From NCBI GenBank assembly GCA_902472315.1, contig CABRNM010000004.1, positions 48,901 to 112,900 of the forward strand: 64,000 bases of DNA. Reading direction: 5' to 3'. Position 1 is the first letter of the stretch, and the number at the start of each line of letters is the position of its first letter. A program made the position numbers and the translations under genes. This document shows positions 33,992 to 42,987 of the stretch, in pieces. Under the pieces are notes generated by a model that was not told the DNA's origin, did not search any database, and worked only from the letters and a program-made list of their open reading frames with translations. The stretch is from an uncultured Collinsella sp. (GTDB lineage: Bacteria > Actinomycetota > Coriobacteriia > Coriobacteriales > Coriobacteriaceae).

Positions 33992-34660
33992 TTAGCGGCA
34001 AACGGCGGTGAGACCCGCGGCGATGCGATGCGCCAGGCGCTCATAGCCAGCCGGACTGTAGTGCAGACCGTCCGGCATATAGAGCTCGCGGTGCTCCGGC
34101 AAAAACGGGCTGATACCGCTTTGCGCATACAGGTCAATCACCGGCACGGAGTAGCAGTCACAGACCTCGAGCATCGCTCGCACGTAGGCGACCTGCGTCA
34201 GGCCCAGGTGGTTGAGCTCGTCGCTTGCCGGGATATCCTTCTCGTGCTTACCGCTCGTCTTGCACGGCGTCATAAACACGAGCTTTGCCTGAGGTGAGCG
34301 CGCCGTGATGGTGCGGATCAGGTAATCGAGTGCACCATAGAACTCGTGCACGTCCGTGCTGCCCAGCTCTCCAAGCGGCACGTTGCGGCTAAAGTCGTTG
34401 ACGCCGCCAAAGACGATGTAGATATCGGCCGCATCGTCGATGCCGTCCAGGCGCTCGACAAACGAATCGCCGCGATCGGCCTTGACGGCGATACGCGAAC
34501 CCTTGATGCCAAGGTTCTCGATAACCGCGCCTCCCAGCAACGCGCCCAAATGCGAGGTCCACGAGATGTCGTTGCCTCCCCCACCGCAGCCGTTGTCGCC
34601 CCAGGTCGTTGAGTCGCCAAAGCAGCAAATGGTCGATTCACTCAAGCTCTTCGTTTCCAT
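33992..34660 (-). CDS. SGNH/GDSL hydrolase, probable carbohydrate esterase
   Basis: This 222 aa cytoplasmic hydrolase has block I CCFGDSTTWGD with nucleophile Ser17, block III FGGVNDFSRN, and block V PDGLHYSPAGYE with the Asp and His of the triad. No signal peptide is present. Enzymes of this group remove acetyl groups from sugars; in this pectin locus a pectin or rhamnogalacturonan deacetylase is likely, but that is inferred from context. The start is ATG 34660 behind GGAGAAG. It follows the pectinesterase fusion gene by 69 bases and is probably in the same transcript. Confidence 0.82.
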   Translation of the reverse strand: METKSLSESTICCFGDSTTWGDNGCGGGGNDISWTSHLGALLGGAVIENLGIKGSRIAVKADRGDSFVERLDGIDDAADIYIVFGGVNDFSRNVPLGELGSTDVHEFYGALDYLIRTITARSPQAKLVFMTPCKTSGKHEKDIPASDELNHLGLTQVAYVRAMLEVCDCYSVPVIDLYAQSGISPFLPEHRELYMPDGLHYSPAGYERLAHRIAAGLTAVCR

Positions 34661-34729
34661 AATCTTCTCCTCATCCGCCCATCGGCGGTCATACAGGAAC
34701 GTACCGTTTATTCGCAGCATGCCGAGGGG

Positions 34730-36895
34730 CTATGCACGGGCGCATTCCGCAACGTGCGAATCGAGCCATTCGATATCCTCGGCAAGATGTGCCACGCCCA
34801 GATGGTGTTCACCCGGACACACCTCGTGCCGCAGGCCATCTCTGCGACCCAGCAACTTGTAGGCATCGCGCACGATCTTGAGCTGCTCGTCAACATTTTT
34901 CAGCCCGCGCGCACCGTTCAGATGATCCTCTTCGCAGCTCTGCACCAACAGCGGGCGCGGCGCGATGAGCGAGGCAATATCGCCCATGTCGAGTAAGCGC
35001 CAAAGTCCGGGTGTGTAGTTGCAGCTGCAATTGCCATTGAGGTGCAGCAGTGAATCACCGACACCGTACAGATAGCCCGAGACAAACGCCTTGCGCACAC
35101 GCGGGTCGAGTGCGGCCAGGTACAACGTCATGTAGCCGCCACCCGAAAAACCAAAGCAACCCAGGTCATCCATGGCAATATCGCCGCGTGTCGCCAGGTA
35201 ATCAATCAAGCGCATGTTGTCCCAGACGTTGAGGCCCGCGACCGTAAGACCCAGTGGCTCGGCCATACGTGCTTGGTTTAGGCACGTCCCTCGCAAGTAG
35301 CTGTTCTCGTCATCGCCCTGGCCCTTCCAGTCACGACGGTATCCCCAGCCGCGAGCGTCGGGACAGACGGCCACGTAGCCCATGCGCGCTAAACGCAGAC
35401 CGTAGTCGTAATTGAACTTACGCACGGCATCATCGACCGCCGGCACGCCCGCAACGCCGGCTACGCTAGCAGCACCCGCTCCCTGATGGCCATGCGGGCA
35501 GATATAGCAGCACTTGCGGCCGTGCGCATCGAGCTTAGACGACTGCGGCTCGAGAAGGTAGAACGGCATCCAAACGTCGCGCTCCACCTGCAGCATCGCA
35601 TGGGTGCGCACGATGCCGCCGGCAACCCGCACACGGCTGAGTTCACGAATCTCAATCGGGGCGCGGTCCATAAGCGAAAGGCCCAAAACATCGCACAGGC
35701 GAGTCCTGGTCGCAATCTTCCATGCCTCAAAATCTGCAGGAGTCTGGCCCGCAAATGCGGCAGAGCGCCCCTCGCGCTTCAGCCGGGCACGCAGCGCAGG
35801 CTCGTCTTCGCAGTACGTCGCGATGTGCACGGTGCGACCATTGGCAGATAGCCCAGCCGTCTCAACCGCATCACCGGTGCCTCCCTCGGGATCCCAGCCA
35901 TCCGCACCGGCAAGCACCTGTTCGCGGGCGTACCCGGCAGCAGCCATCACATCGAGTTCATTCGCCCACGGCACCCAGCCGGTAGCATCACCCGCCGGCC
36001 CATGCAGGATCGCGCCAGCATACTGCACGCAGTTGTGCGCCGCCGGCTTATTCCAATCCCACCAGCCTTCGCGCTTGATATGTCGCCCCAGCCAGCAATC
36101 GATCAGCACAGTTTGCGCCCATTCGCGCCAAGGACGGCCCAGGAAGACCGAATCCGGCGCCACGCCATCCGAAGCTGTAAACGAACAGCCGTGAAACACA
36201 AATCCGTACGGCTCGCCTTTAGGCGTGGAGGCTGCCGTTACATACCCGTTGACATCCATATCGCGATTGAGCGAGCGAATCTCGCACCCCTCAAAGTAGG
36301 CACGCGCGCCGCCAAAGATAAAGTCGACATCGCCCTCGATCCGGCAACGTCGAAAATACTGGCGCCCCACCCGGCGCGGCGCATACTGTTTGGGTCCTAT
36401 GAACCCGCCCGGTTTGGCCTCATGCGGCGGCAGCGGACCCAAAAACAGTGTGTCCTGGTGCCCCTTAATGCAGCAGGCATCGACAACCAGACGGTCGCCA
36501 TCGGCATACAGGGCAATCGCCTGACCGACCTCGCGCCCATCGCCCGCATCGTTTTCGATCGTGAGGTTCTCGAGCCGTACGTCGTCGGCATCGACCAAAA
36601 CGGTATAGGTCCTAAACGTGCCGAGCGTGCCGTCCACGCCCGAGCCGTCCTCCGAAGGCATCTTGGCACCCAGGCCGCCCATGATACGCACGCTATCGGC
36701 CGTCTCTCCCTCAATCGTCACATGCGGGCGACGAATCTCGACCCGCTCGCGGTACTCACCCGGCTCGACGCGAATCATCACCGGTTGCTCGGCATCCGGA
36801 TAGAGCTGATCGGCTGCCGCCAAGGCATCGGAAATCGTTGGATACGCTCCTGCCGCAGCCCTCGAAACGCGCAGCGTATAGATACTTTCGCTCAT
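34730..36895 (-). CDS. Pectin methylesterase (CE8) fused to an alpha/beta-hydrolase esterase
   Basis: A 721 aa two-domain protein. The N-terminal half (about 5-330) is a right-handed beta-helix pectinesterase with GHQD (Asp148), the catalytic DFIFGGARAYFEGC (Asp191) and GRPWREW (Arg254, Trp256). The C-terminal half (about 385-715) is an acetylxylan-esterase-like hydrolase with oxyanion segment CPHGHQG, nucleophile Ser584 in GFSGGGYMT, acid Asp657 and His697 or His698 in GEHHLG. No signal peptide is visible, so both activities would act on imported oligogalacturonides, removing methyl and probably acetyl esters. Its ATG overlaps the stop of the upstream esterase gene as ATGA. Confidence 0.9.
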   Translation of the reverse strand: MSESIYTLRVSRAAAGAYPTISDALAAADQLYPDAEQPVMIRVEPGEYRERVEIRRPHVTIEGETADSVRIMGGLGAKMPSEDGSGVDGTLGTFRTYTVLVDADDVRLENLTIENDAGDGREVGQAIALYADGDRLVVDACCIKGHQDTLFLGPLPPHEAKPGGFIGPKQYAPRRVGRQYFRRCRIEGDVDFIFGGARAYFEGCEIRSLNRDMDVNGYVTAASTPKGEPYGFVFHGCSFTASDGVAPDSVFLGRPWREWAQTVLIDCWLGRHIKREGWWDWNKPAAHNCVQYAGAILHGPAGDATGWVPWANELDVMAAAGYAREQVLAGADGWDPEGGTGDAVETAGLSANGRTVHIATYCEDEPALRARLKREGRSAAFAGQTPADFEAWKIATRTRLCDVLGLSLMDRAPIEIRELSRVRVAGGIVRTHAMLQVERDVWMPFYLLEPQSSKLDAHGRKCCYICPHGHQGAGAASVAGVAGVPAVDDAVRKFNYDYGLRLARMGYVAVCPDARGWGYRRDWKGQGDDENSYLRGTCLNQARMAEPLGLTVAGLNVWDNMRLIDYLATRGDIAMDDLGCFGFSGGGYMTLYLAALDPRVRKAFVSGYLYGVGDSLLHLNGNCSCNYTPGLWRLLDMGDIASLIAPRPLLVQSCEEDHLNGARGLKNVDEQLKIVRDAYKLLGRRDGLRHEVCPGEHHLGVAHLAEDIEWLDSHVAECARA

Positions 36896-37701
36896 CGTCC
36901 ATCACGCTCCCATGCAACGAACTGTTCAGGCCAGCCCTGAACCTGTGGCTGAATATGCTCGGCGCAGCCCTTAAATGCCGTTTGGGCCGTGGCGAGCGAT
37001 GCCCCATGCTTTCCATGCGGAAAGACATGTAGGCTAAAGCCAATCCCGTGGTCGGCAAGAGCCTGCGCAAGAAGGAGGCTATTTTGAACTGGTACCGATG
37101 CATCCTCGGCGGTATGCCACAAGAACGTACGGGGGAAGCCATCGCCCACCATATTCTCGATCGACAACTTTTGAGCTAAAGCGCCATCGGCACCCGTTAG
37201 GTGTTCAAACGAACCACGATGAGCATAGGCCCCCGAGCTTACGACCGGATAGCCCAAGCAAAGTGTGTCAGGCCGAATCGACTCAGGCGATGCCGAAATC
37301 GACTCTGCAAGCCAGGGTTGGTCCCAAAGCGCCCCGAGCAAGCCAACTAGATGCCCACCGGCCGAAAAACCCATGACCGTAATCCGATCAGGATCGACAC
37401 AGTACTCTGCCGCATGGCTTCGGACGGTATCGACCGCCCGCGCGAGTTCTTGCAATGCCAGCGGATAGACAGCCGGAGCAACCGAATAGTTCAGTACAAA
37501 CGCTTGGTAGCCCATCGCCAACAAACGGAGCGCTACCGGCTCGCCTTCGCGCGGCGAAACGTGATCGTAGCCGCCTCCTGGCACGACCACAACTGCAGGC
37601 AGCGGTTTTAAAGCATAAGCATCTTCGGTCGGGGCAAAAACATAAGACGTAATCGTGGCAGACGAGCCATCGACCCCGACAGGAATCGTTTTATTGAGCA
37701 T
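36892..37701 (-). CDS. Alpha/beta-hydrolase, acetylesterase-like
   Basis: This 269 aa cytoplasmic esterase is of the BD-FAE/acetylxylan-esterase type. It has the oxyanion motif VVPGGGYDHVS, nucleophile elbow GFSAGGH (near 117), acid in TAEDASVP and His in HGKHG. The start is ATG 37701 with AAAGGGA; the in-frame upstream stretch is unlikely. It overlaps the pectinesterase fusion gene by four bases (ATGA). I infer removal of acyl groups from pectic oligosaccharides, from context. Confidence 0.83.
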   Translation of the reverse strand: MLNKTIPVGVDGSSATITSYVFAPTEDAYALKPLPAVVVVPGGGYDHVSPREGEPVALRLLAMGYQAFVLNYSVAPAVYPLALQELARAVDTVRSHAAEYCVDPDRITVMGFSAGGHLVGLLGALWDQPWLAESISASPESIRPDTLCLGYPVVSSGAYAHRGSFEHLTGADGALAQKLSIENMVGDGFPRTFLWHTAEDASVPVQNSLLLAQALADHGIGFSLHVFPHGKHGASLATAQTAFKGCAEHIQPQVQGWPEQFVAWERDGR

Positions 37702-37753
37702 GTATTCCCTTTCACCATGATGCGTAGCGCAGCGCACACGGCCGTATCGCACA

Positions 37754-37790
37754 AGGGCTGCATTGCCGATTTATCCGACAATGCAGCCCT
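37754..37790 (-). terminator. Hairpin after the polygalacturonase gene
   Basis: 11-bp perfect arms AGGGCTGCATT and complement lie 16 bases past the stop. The T-tail is weak, so partial read-through into the esterase genes is likely. Confidence 0.65.
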
Positions 37791-37805
37791 GGTCATCAAC
37801 CCGAG

Positions 37806-39401
37806 TTAGGAACGGACAACCTTGTCGACGTTCTGGAGCTGCAGTTCCTCGCCGTCCTGGCCCTCGATCACCACATTTTGCAGATCGAGTACCTTGACGT
37901 TTTGCGCGATGATGCCCTGGCGTACCATGGGTTCAACGCCGCAGGCCATGGCCGGGACAAAGGGCTCGGCATCGCCGGCAAAGGTAACGTGAACGTCTTG
38001 GAACGTCAGACGCGTCACCTTGCTCTCGGGCAGACCCGTGATATAGGCCGCGGCAGCATGGCAGTTGGTGGCCTCGATATCGCAAAACGTCGTGGCACCA
38101 AAGCCGGGCGTGCGGTCGTCGACAGGCAGCGCCTCGCGAGACTGCACGTAATCGGTCTTGCCGTCCTTGTCACAGAAGTAGAAGGAGTTGACCACGAAGG
38201 GCGTGAGTACCTCGTCCATGCGAATGTGCTCAAAGGTAATGCCCTCGTTGACGGCATCCTTGCCGCGCCCGCGGCGGGTCTTGACGCGCAGGCCGCGGTC
38301 GGTGCGCTCAAAGAGGCACTTGCTCACGGTAAGGTCCTTGATGCCGCCGGCAGCCTCTGAACCCAGGACCACGGCGCCGTGACCATCGTGCATGTAGCAG
38401 TGAGAGATCAGCACGTCGTGCGTGGCGGGACGAAGCTCGGGCTCAATGCCCAGCTTGCCGCTCTTGATGGCGATGCAGTCGTCGCCCACCGAGAACTGAC
38501 AGCCAAGGATGCGGACAAAGCCGCAGCTCTCGGGATCGAAACCGTCGGTGTTGTGGGAGTTCTTGGGACCCTCGATCGACAGGCAAAGCGCGTCGACATG
38601 CTCGCACAGGACGGGATGGATATTCCACGCCGGGCTGTTGCGCACGGTAAAGCCGGCAAGGCTCACGTTTTGGCACTCGGACAGGAAGATCATGCGCGGA
38701 CGGGCGACCTCGCGGCCCTCCTCGGGACGGAAGATGTTCTTAAAGTCCTTGTTCCACCAGTTGTCCTCGGCAAAATCGGTCTGACCGTCAATCGCGCCGC
38801 GACCATAGATGCACACGTCGTGCACGCCCAGACCCGTAAAGGTAGAACAGTAGGTCGAGAAACTCTCGCCCTCCCAGCGGCCCAGGGGCAGCATATCGGT
38901 GCCGGCATACCCGGCACCCTCGTTGCCCGTGACCGTTCCCGGAATGTAGGCAAGCGCGGCACGATCGTGGCGGGCCAGCAGCACCGCTCCCTCGGCGAGC
39001 TCGATGTTGATATTGCTCTTAAGGAAGAGGGACTTGATGCGATAACTACCGGCGGGGATCAGCACGCGGCCGCCCTTGGGGCAGGCCATGATGGCAGCCT
39101 GGATGTTGGTGGTGTCGTCGTGCTCGGCATCACCCTTGGCGCCACAGTCGCGAACGTTGATGGTAAAGGGCTCAGCCGGCGTGGTGACACCTACGCTCAG
39201 CTCACGCTCGCCACAAACAAAACGAACCAGGTTGCGCTTGCCGGGGATCAGGCCGTCGACATAGGTCTCGACCGTATTCGTGGTACCGGCGGGCTCGTCG
39301 TTGACAAAGATCTCCCACGTATCGGCGCAGGTAAAGTAACCGCCGTCGTCAAGCTCGATAACCGCCGCGCGCGCGTTGCGCCAGATAACGTTCGTCTCCA
39401 T
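37806..39401 (-). CDS. GH28 polygalacturonase, intracellular form
   Basis: This 531 aa protein has a short N-terminal beta-sandwich-like domain (about 10-80) followed by a right-handed beta-helix. All GH28 signatures are present: NTDGFDP (Asp286), GDDCIAIKSG (Asp307, Asp308), GHGAVVLGSE (His341) and RGLRVKT near 375. There is no signal peptide, and the start ATG 39401 follows AGGGAGAAA. The two-domain layout resembles exo-acting polygalacturonases that release galacturonate from the ends of oligomers inside the cell. It lies between the symporter and esterase genes. Confidence 0.92.
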   Translation of the reverse strand: METNVIWRNARAAVIELDDGGYFTCADTWEIFVNDEPAGTTNTVETYVDGLIPGKRNLVRFVCGERELSVGVTTPAEPFTINVRDCGAKGDAEHDDTTNIQAAIMACPKGGRVLIPAGSYRIKSLFLKSNINIELAEGAVLLARHDRAALAYIPGTVTGNEGAGYAGTDMLPLGRWEGESFSTYCSTFTGLGVHDVCIYGRGAIDGQTDFAEDNWWNKDFKNIFRPEEGREVARPRMIFLSECQNVSLAGFTVRNSPAWNIHPVLCEHVDALCLSIEGPKNSHNTDGFDPESCGFVRILGCQFSVGDDCIAIKSGKLGIEPELRPATHDVLISHCYMHDGHGAVVLGSEAAGGIKDLTVSKCLFERTDRGLRVKTRRGRGKDAVNEGITFEHIRMDEVLTPFVVNSFYFCDKDGKTDYVQSREALPVDDRTPGFGATTFCDIEATNCHAAAAYITGLPESKVTRLTFQDVHVTFAGDAEPFVPAMACGVEPMVRQGIIAQNVKVLDLQNVVIEGQDGEELQLQNVDKVVRS

Positions 39402-39453
39402 GGGTTTCTCCCTCAAAAAGATGCTCTAAAGGCAAATTGTACGCTGTTGAAAA

Positions 39454-39493
39454 AGGGCCGTGCCTGCCGGCGGAATTCCGGTGGCACGGCCCT
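39454..39493 (-). terminator. Terminator of the GPH symporter gene
   Basis: 11-bp perfect arms AGGGCCGTGCC and GGCACGGCCCT are followed on the minus strand by TTTTTC, 24 bases past the symporter stop. Confidence 0.88.
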
Positions 39494-39516
39494 GTGATTT
39501 GGACGATATGTCGGCC

Positions 39517-41075
39517 TTACTCGGCGGGGGTTACGCTACCGTCCTGGAAGCCAACGTTGTTGTGGGCAAAGCAGTCCTCGTACTTAAAGCCGGAGAGCTC
39601 CTCGCAAAGCGCCTTGACCTCGGGCTTGACGTCGGCCATCTTGCCGCCCTCCTTGACGCGGCGGATCTCGTCGCAAAGGACGTCGCACTGCTCCTTGTCA
39701 ATCTTGATGCCGCGGGCAAGGACAGCCGCGAGCAGGAAGAAGCCGGCGCAGCCGATGAGCATGTAGCCGCAGATGTACAGAGGCACGGTGGCGGGCTGGG
39801 TCACGGCGTCGCTGTTGCCGGCGGTCTGAATGAAGCCGGAGGCAGCAAGGACGATGGCCCATGCGTTAACGGCGATAGCCTGGGCGATCTGCTGGCAGAG
39901 CTGCTGAGCGGAGCTGTAGATGCCCTCGCGACGACGCAGGGTGATGAGCTCATCGACATCGGGGATGTAGTTGAGCAGAACATCGGGCAGGTACTGGAAG
40001 CCGACGTAGAAGAACTTCCAGATGGCGAAGATGATGGGGTAGGCGATCATGGCGATGGCGACCGTGGAGGTGCCGTTGATCTGACCAAAGGCGAAGTAGT
40101 TGTAGGCGATGATGCACGCAGCGCAACCGACATTTGCGAGGTACCAAGACTTGTGGAAGCCCTTCTTGGCCATGAGGGCGACCCAGATGGCGGTGCAGAC
40201 GATAGCGACGACCTTGCCAGGCATCTCCATCACGGACTCGTAGGACTTAGGAATCTGCAGGCAGTAGACGATGAAGAAGGACAGGCAGGCAGACCAGCAG
40301 GCAGCAGCGAGCTTCGTGGAGACCTGTGCGTACAGGACCTTGCGGAAGGACTTGCTGCGGAAGGTGGAGATTACGTCGATGAAGAACTTCTTGATACCCT
40401 CGCCGACGCTCTCGATCTTCTCCTGAGCGACCTCCTCGGGGGTGTGCTCCCACGTGGACAGGTACACACAAAGCAGCGAGATTGCCATGACCGAAGCGTT
40501 GATCGTAGCGATGATGAAGTAGCTGAACGGGTTGGTCTCGCCGAAGGTGCCAAAGCCGAAGCCCACAAGTGCAGCCATCAGGAAGCCGGCGGCGTTACCA
40601 AAGAGATGCTTGTAGCCGGTGAGGTACGTACGCTCCTTAAAGTCGTCGGTCATCTCGATGGTAAGCGGCGACAGGTTGGCGGTGCAGAACGTATACGCGA
40701 CGTTGTAGATCAGGTACAGCACAAAGTAGTACGGGAAGCCAAACGGCGTAGCCACGAAGATGAGCGGCTCGGCGATCATCATCGGGATGGCCAGCAAGAT
40801 CCAGAAACGACGACGACCAAAGATGCGGCCAATCTTGGTGGCATAGAAGTTATCGGCCACAAAGCCCATCAGCGGACAAAGAATGGCGTTGACATAGATG
40901 GCAAACGAGCTGATCAGTGCAGCCTCGCCTGCGGACAGGCCACACTCCGTGGACAGGAACAGCACCATGTAGCTGTGCGTAAAGGTCAGGGCACCGGAAT
41001 TGAGCTACCGCCCATACCAAAGCCCAAGCGCGTCCAGAATGTGATCTTACGCTTTTTTCCGATCTTATTAGTCAT
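39517..41075 (-). pseudogene. GPH-family sugar/uronide symporter, single-base frameshift
   Basis: The frame starts at ATG 41075 behind AGGGAG (MTNKIGKKRKITFWTRLGFG) and is broken by a one-base shift near 40996-41006. It resumes as LNSGALTFTHSYM and runs 483 aa and more in another frame to 39517. The restored protein of about 517 aa would have 12 membrane helices and the GPH pattern (KIGRIFGRRRFWI between helices). GPH proteins co-transport oligosaccharides or uronides with Na+ or H+. Here the cargo is probably oligogalacturonide, from context. Sequencing error and true inactivation cannot be separated from this sequence. Confidence 0.87.
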
Positions 41076-41153
41076 CGAGCTCCCTCTCTTTTCTCGATTG
41101 TCTTGCAGCAAGACATTGGAGTCCACACTGACATCTGTCTGCCCAGCGTTCAG

Positions 41154-41328
41154 GGTGAACGTTTAGTTAGATTATGCGCGATTGCTTACGACAGGTGAAC
41201 GTTCACTTGAATAATATCCTTGAACGGTCGATTTTTACCGCTGAACGGACACAATTGAGATCATCACACCTATTTTCTGCTGGTAAGGGTGCCATGCTGG
41301 ACAGCCATGAGATAGGTGAACGTTTATC
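41154..41328. promoter_or_regulatory. Three GTGAACGTT operators upstream of the symporter
   Basis: Sites GGTGAACGTTTA (41154-41165), AGGTGAACGTTCACTT (41193-41208) and AGGTGAACGTTTATC (41314-41328) occupy the 352-base gap between the symporter and uxaA, which holds no gene. Three spaced copies would suit looping by a tetrameric LacI-type repressor. Confidence 0.7.
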
Positions 41329-41365
41329 AGATTCTCCAACATATTCACTTAACCACAAAACGAAA

Positions 41366-41391
41366 CCCCGCCGGGAACACTCCCGACGGGG
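41366..41391 (-). terminator. Terminator of the uxa operon
   Basis: 11-bp arms CCCCGCCGGGA and TCCCGACGGGG with one mismatch are followed on the minus strand by TTTCGTTTTG. Confidence 0.85.
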
Positions 41392-41427
41392 CCGACGACA
41401 TAGCGCTACGCTTGGGTGCATTTGCCA

Positions 41428-42912
41428 CTACAGGCAGACGCCGTCCTTCCAGATGCTGATCTCGTGACAGCCACGGCGCTCGGCACTCGTGAGTTTACCG
41501 CTCGCCGTCTCCAGCACCAGCTGGTATAGATCGTGAGCAGCCTCGTCGAGCGTGCGCTCACCCGTGGCAATCACGCCGGCGTTAAAGTCCATCCAGTTGG
41601 CCTTGTGGTCGCACAGACGCTGATTGGTGAACACCTTGAGGGTAGGCGCCGGCGCGCCAAACGGTGTGCCGCGGCCGGTCGAGAACAGAATCACGTGGCA
41701 GCCGGCAGCCGTCAACGCCGTGGTGGATACCATGTCGTTGCCCGGACCGCACAGCATGTTCAGGCCGTGTTTAGTTGCCTGGCCGGCATACGGCAGCACG
41801 TCGACGATGGGGGCAGATCCGCCCTTTTGCACGCAGCCGCAGCTCTTGTCCTCGAGCGTGGTAATACCGCCGTCCTTGTTGCCGGGACTCGGGTTCTCAT
41901 AAACGACCTCGCCGTGGCTAATAAAGTAGTCCTTAAATCCATTGAGCATGTCGGAGGCAGCGTTAAAGACCTGCTCGTTCTCGCAACGGTCGAGCAGGAT
42001 ACTCTCGGCGCCAAACATCTCGGGCACCTCGGTAAGCACCGACGTGCCGCCGCGGGCGACGACCATATCGCTCACGCGACCGATCGTGGGGTTGGCGGTA
42101 ATGCCCGAAAGACCGTCGGAGCCGCCACACTTAAGACCAATAACCAGCTCGGAGGCCAAAATGGGCTCACGCTTGGCTTGCTTGGCCAGGTCAGCCAGCT
42201 CGGCCAGAATCTTGTGGCCCTCGATTTGCTCGTCGGCTACATCCTGGCAGGTGAGAAAGCGAACGCGCTCGTGATCGAAGTCACCGAGCTCGTCGAGCAC
42301 CTGCTGGTGCGTGCAGTTCTCGCAACCGAGCGACAGGAATAGCACGCCGGCCGCATTAGGATGACGCGAGAGCGCCACCAGCAGACGACGCGTCTGGGCA
42401 TGGTCGGCGCCGGTCTGCGAGCAGCCAAAGGGATGCGGGAAGTAGTAAACACCCTCCAGCGAGCCATCGACCAGATCCTGGGCCTGCTCACACATGGCAC
42501 GGGCGACTTCGTTGACACAGCCGACCGTGGGGATGATCCACAGCTCATTACGCGTCGCGGCACGACCGTCGGCGCGGCGGAACCCCATAAAGGTCTCGGG
42601 CTCAACCGGCTCAACGACCGGATGTGTGGGGTTGTAGGTGTACTCGACCTCGCCCGAAAGGTTGGTCTTGACATTATGTGTATGAAGCCACTGACCGGGC
42701 TGGACATCGCCCGTCACATGGCCGATAGGAAGGCCGTACTTGATGACGTCCTCCCCCGCGGCAATCGAGCGCACGGCCATCTTATGACCCTGCGGAATAT
42801 CCTCCGCGGCCACGACCTCGCCCACCCCGGGAACCGCGACGGCGGTGCCCTTGGCAAGCGGCGACAGCGCGACGATCACGTTGTCGGCCGGATTGATCTG
42901 GATAGTGTTCAT
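41428..42912 (-). CDS. uxaA: Altronate dehydratase
   Basis: This 494 aa enzyme removes water from D-altronate to give KDG. It has the N-terminal SAF domain (about 1-95) and the long C-terminal domain with conserved Cys-rich pieces: PHPFGCSQTG, LGCENC, GLKCGGSDGLSGITANP and SCGCVQKGG. The length fits the family. The start is ATG 42912 behind AGGACC. It is last in the uxaC-uxaB-uxaA order, with 75-87 base gaps, and its product goes to KdgK and Eda. Confidence 0.95.
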   Translation of the reverse strand: MNTIQINPADNVIVALSPLAKGTAVAVPGVGEVVAAEDIPQGHKMAVRSIAAGEDVIKYGLPIGHVTGDVQPGQWLHTHNVKTNLSGEVEYTYNPTHPVVEPVEPETFMGFRRADGRAATRNELWIIPTVGCVNEVARAMCEQAQDLVDGSLEGVYYFPHPFGCSQTGADHAQTRRLLVALSRHPNAAGVLFLSLGCENCTHQQVLDELGDFDHERVRFLTCQDVADEQIEGHKILAELADLAKQAKREPILASELVIGLKCGGSDGLSGITANPTIGRVSDMVVARGGTSVLTEVPEMFGAESILLDRCENEQVFNAASDMLNGFKDYFISHGEVVYENPSPGNKDGGITTLEDKSCGCVQKGGSAPIVDVLPYAGQATKHGLNMLCGPGNDMVSTTALTAAGCHVILFSTGRGTPFGAPAPTLKVFTNQRLCDHKANWMDFNAGVIATGERTLDEAAHDLYQLVLETASGKLTSAERRGCHEISIWKDGVCL

Positions 42913-42987
42913 TGCAAATGGTCCTAACCCTACAGGTTGAGCAGAAGTCGAGACGCGGGCACGCCGTCCCGCGCCCGCACCGGGAAT

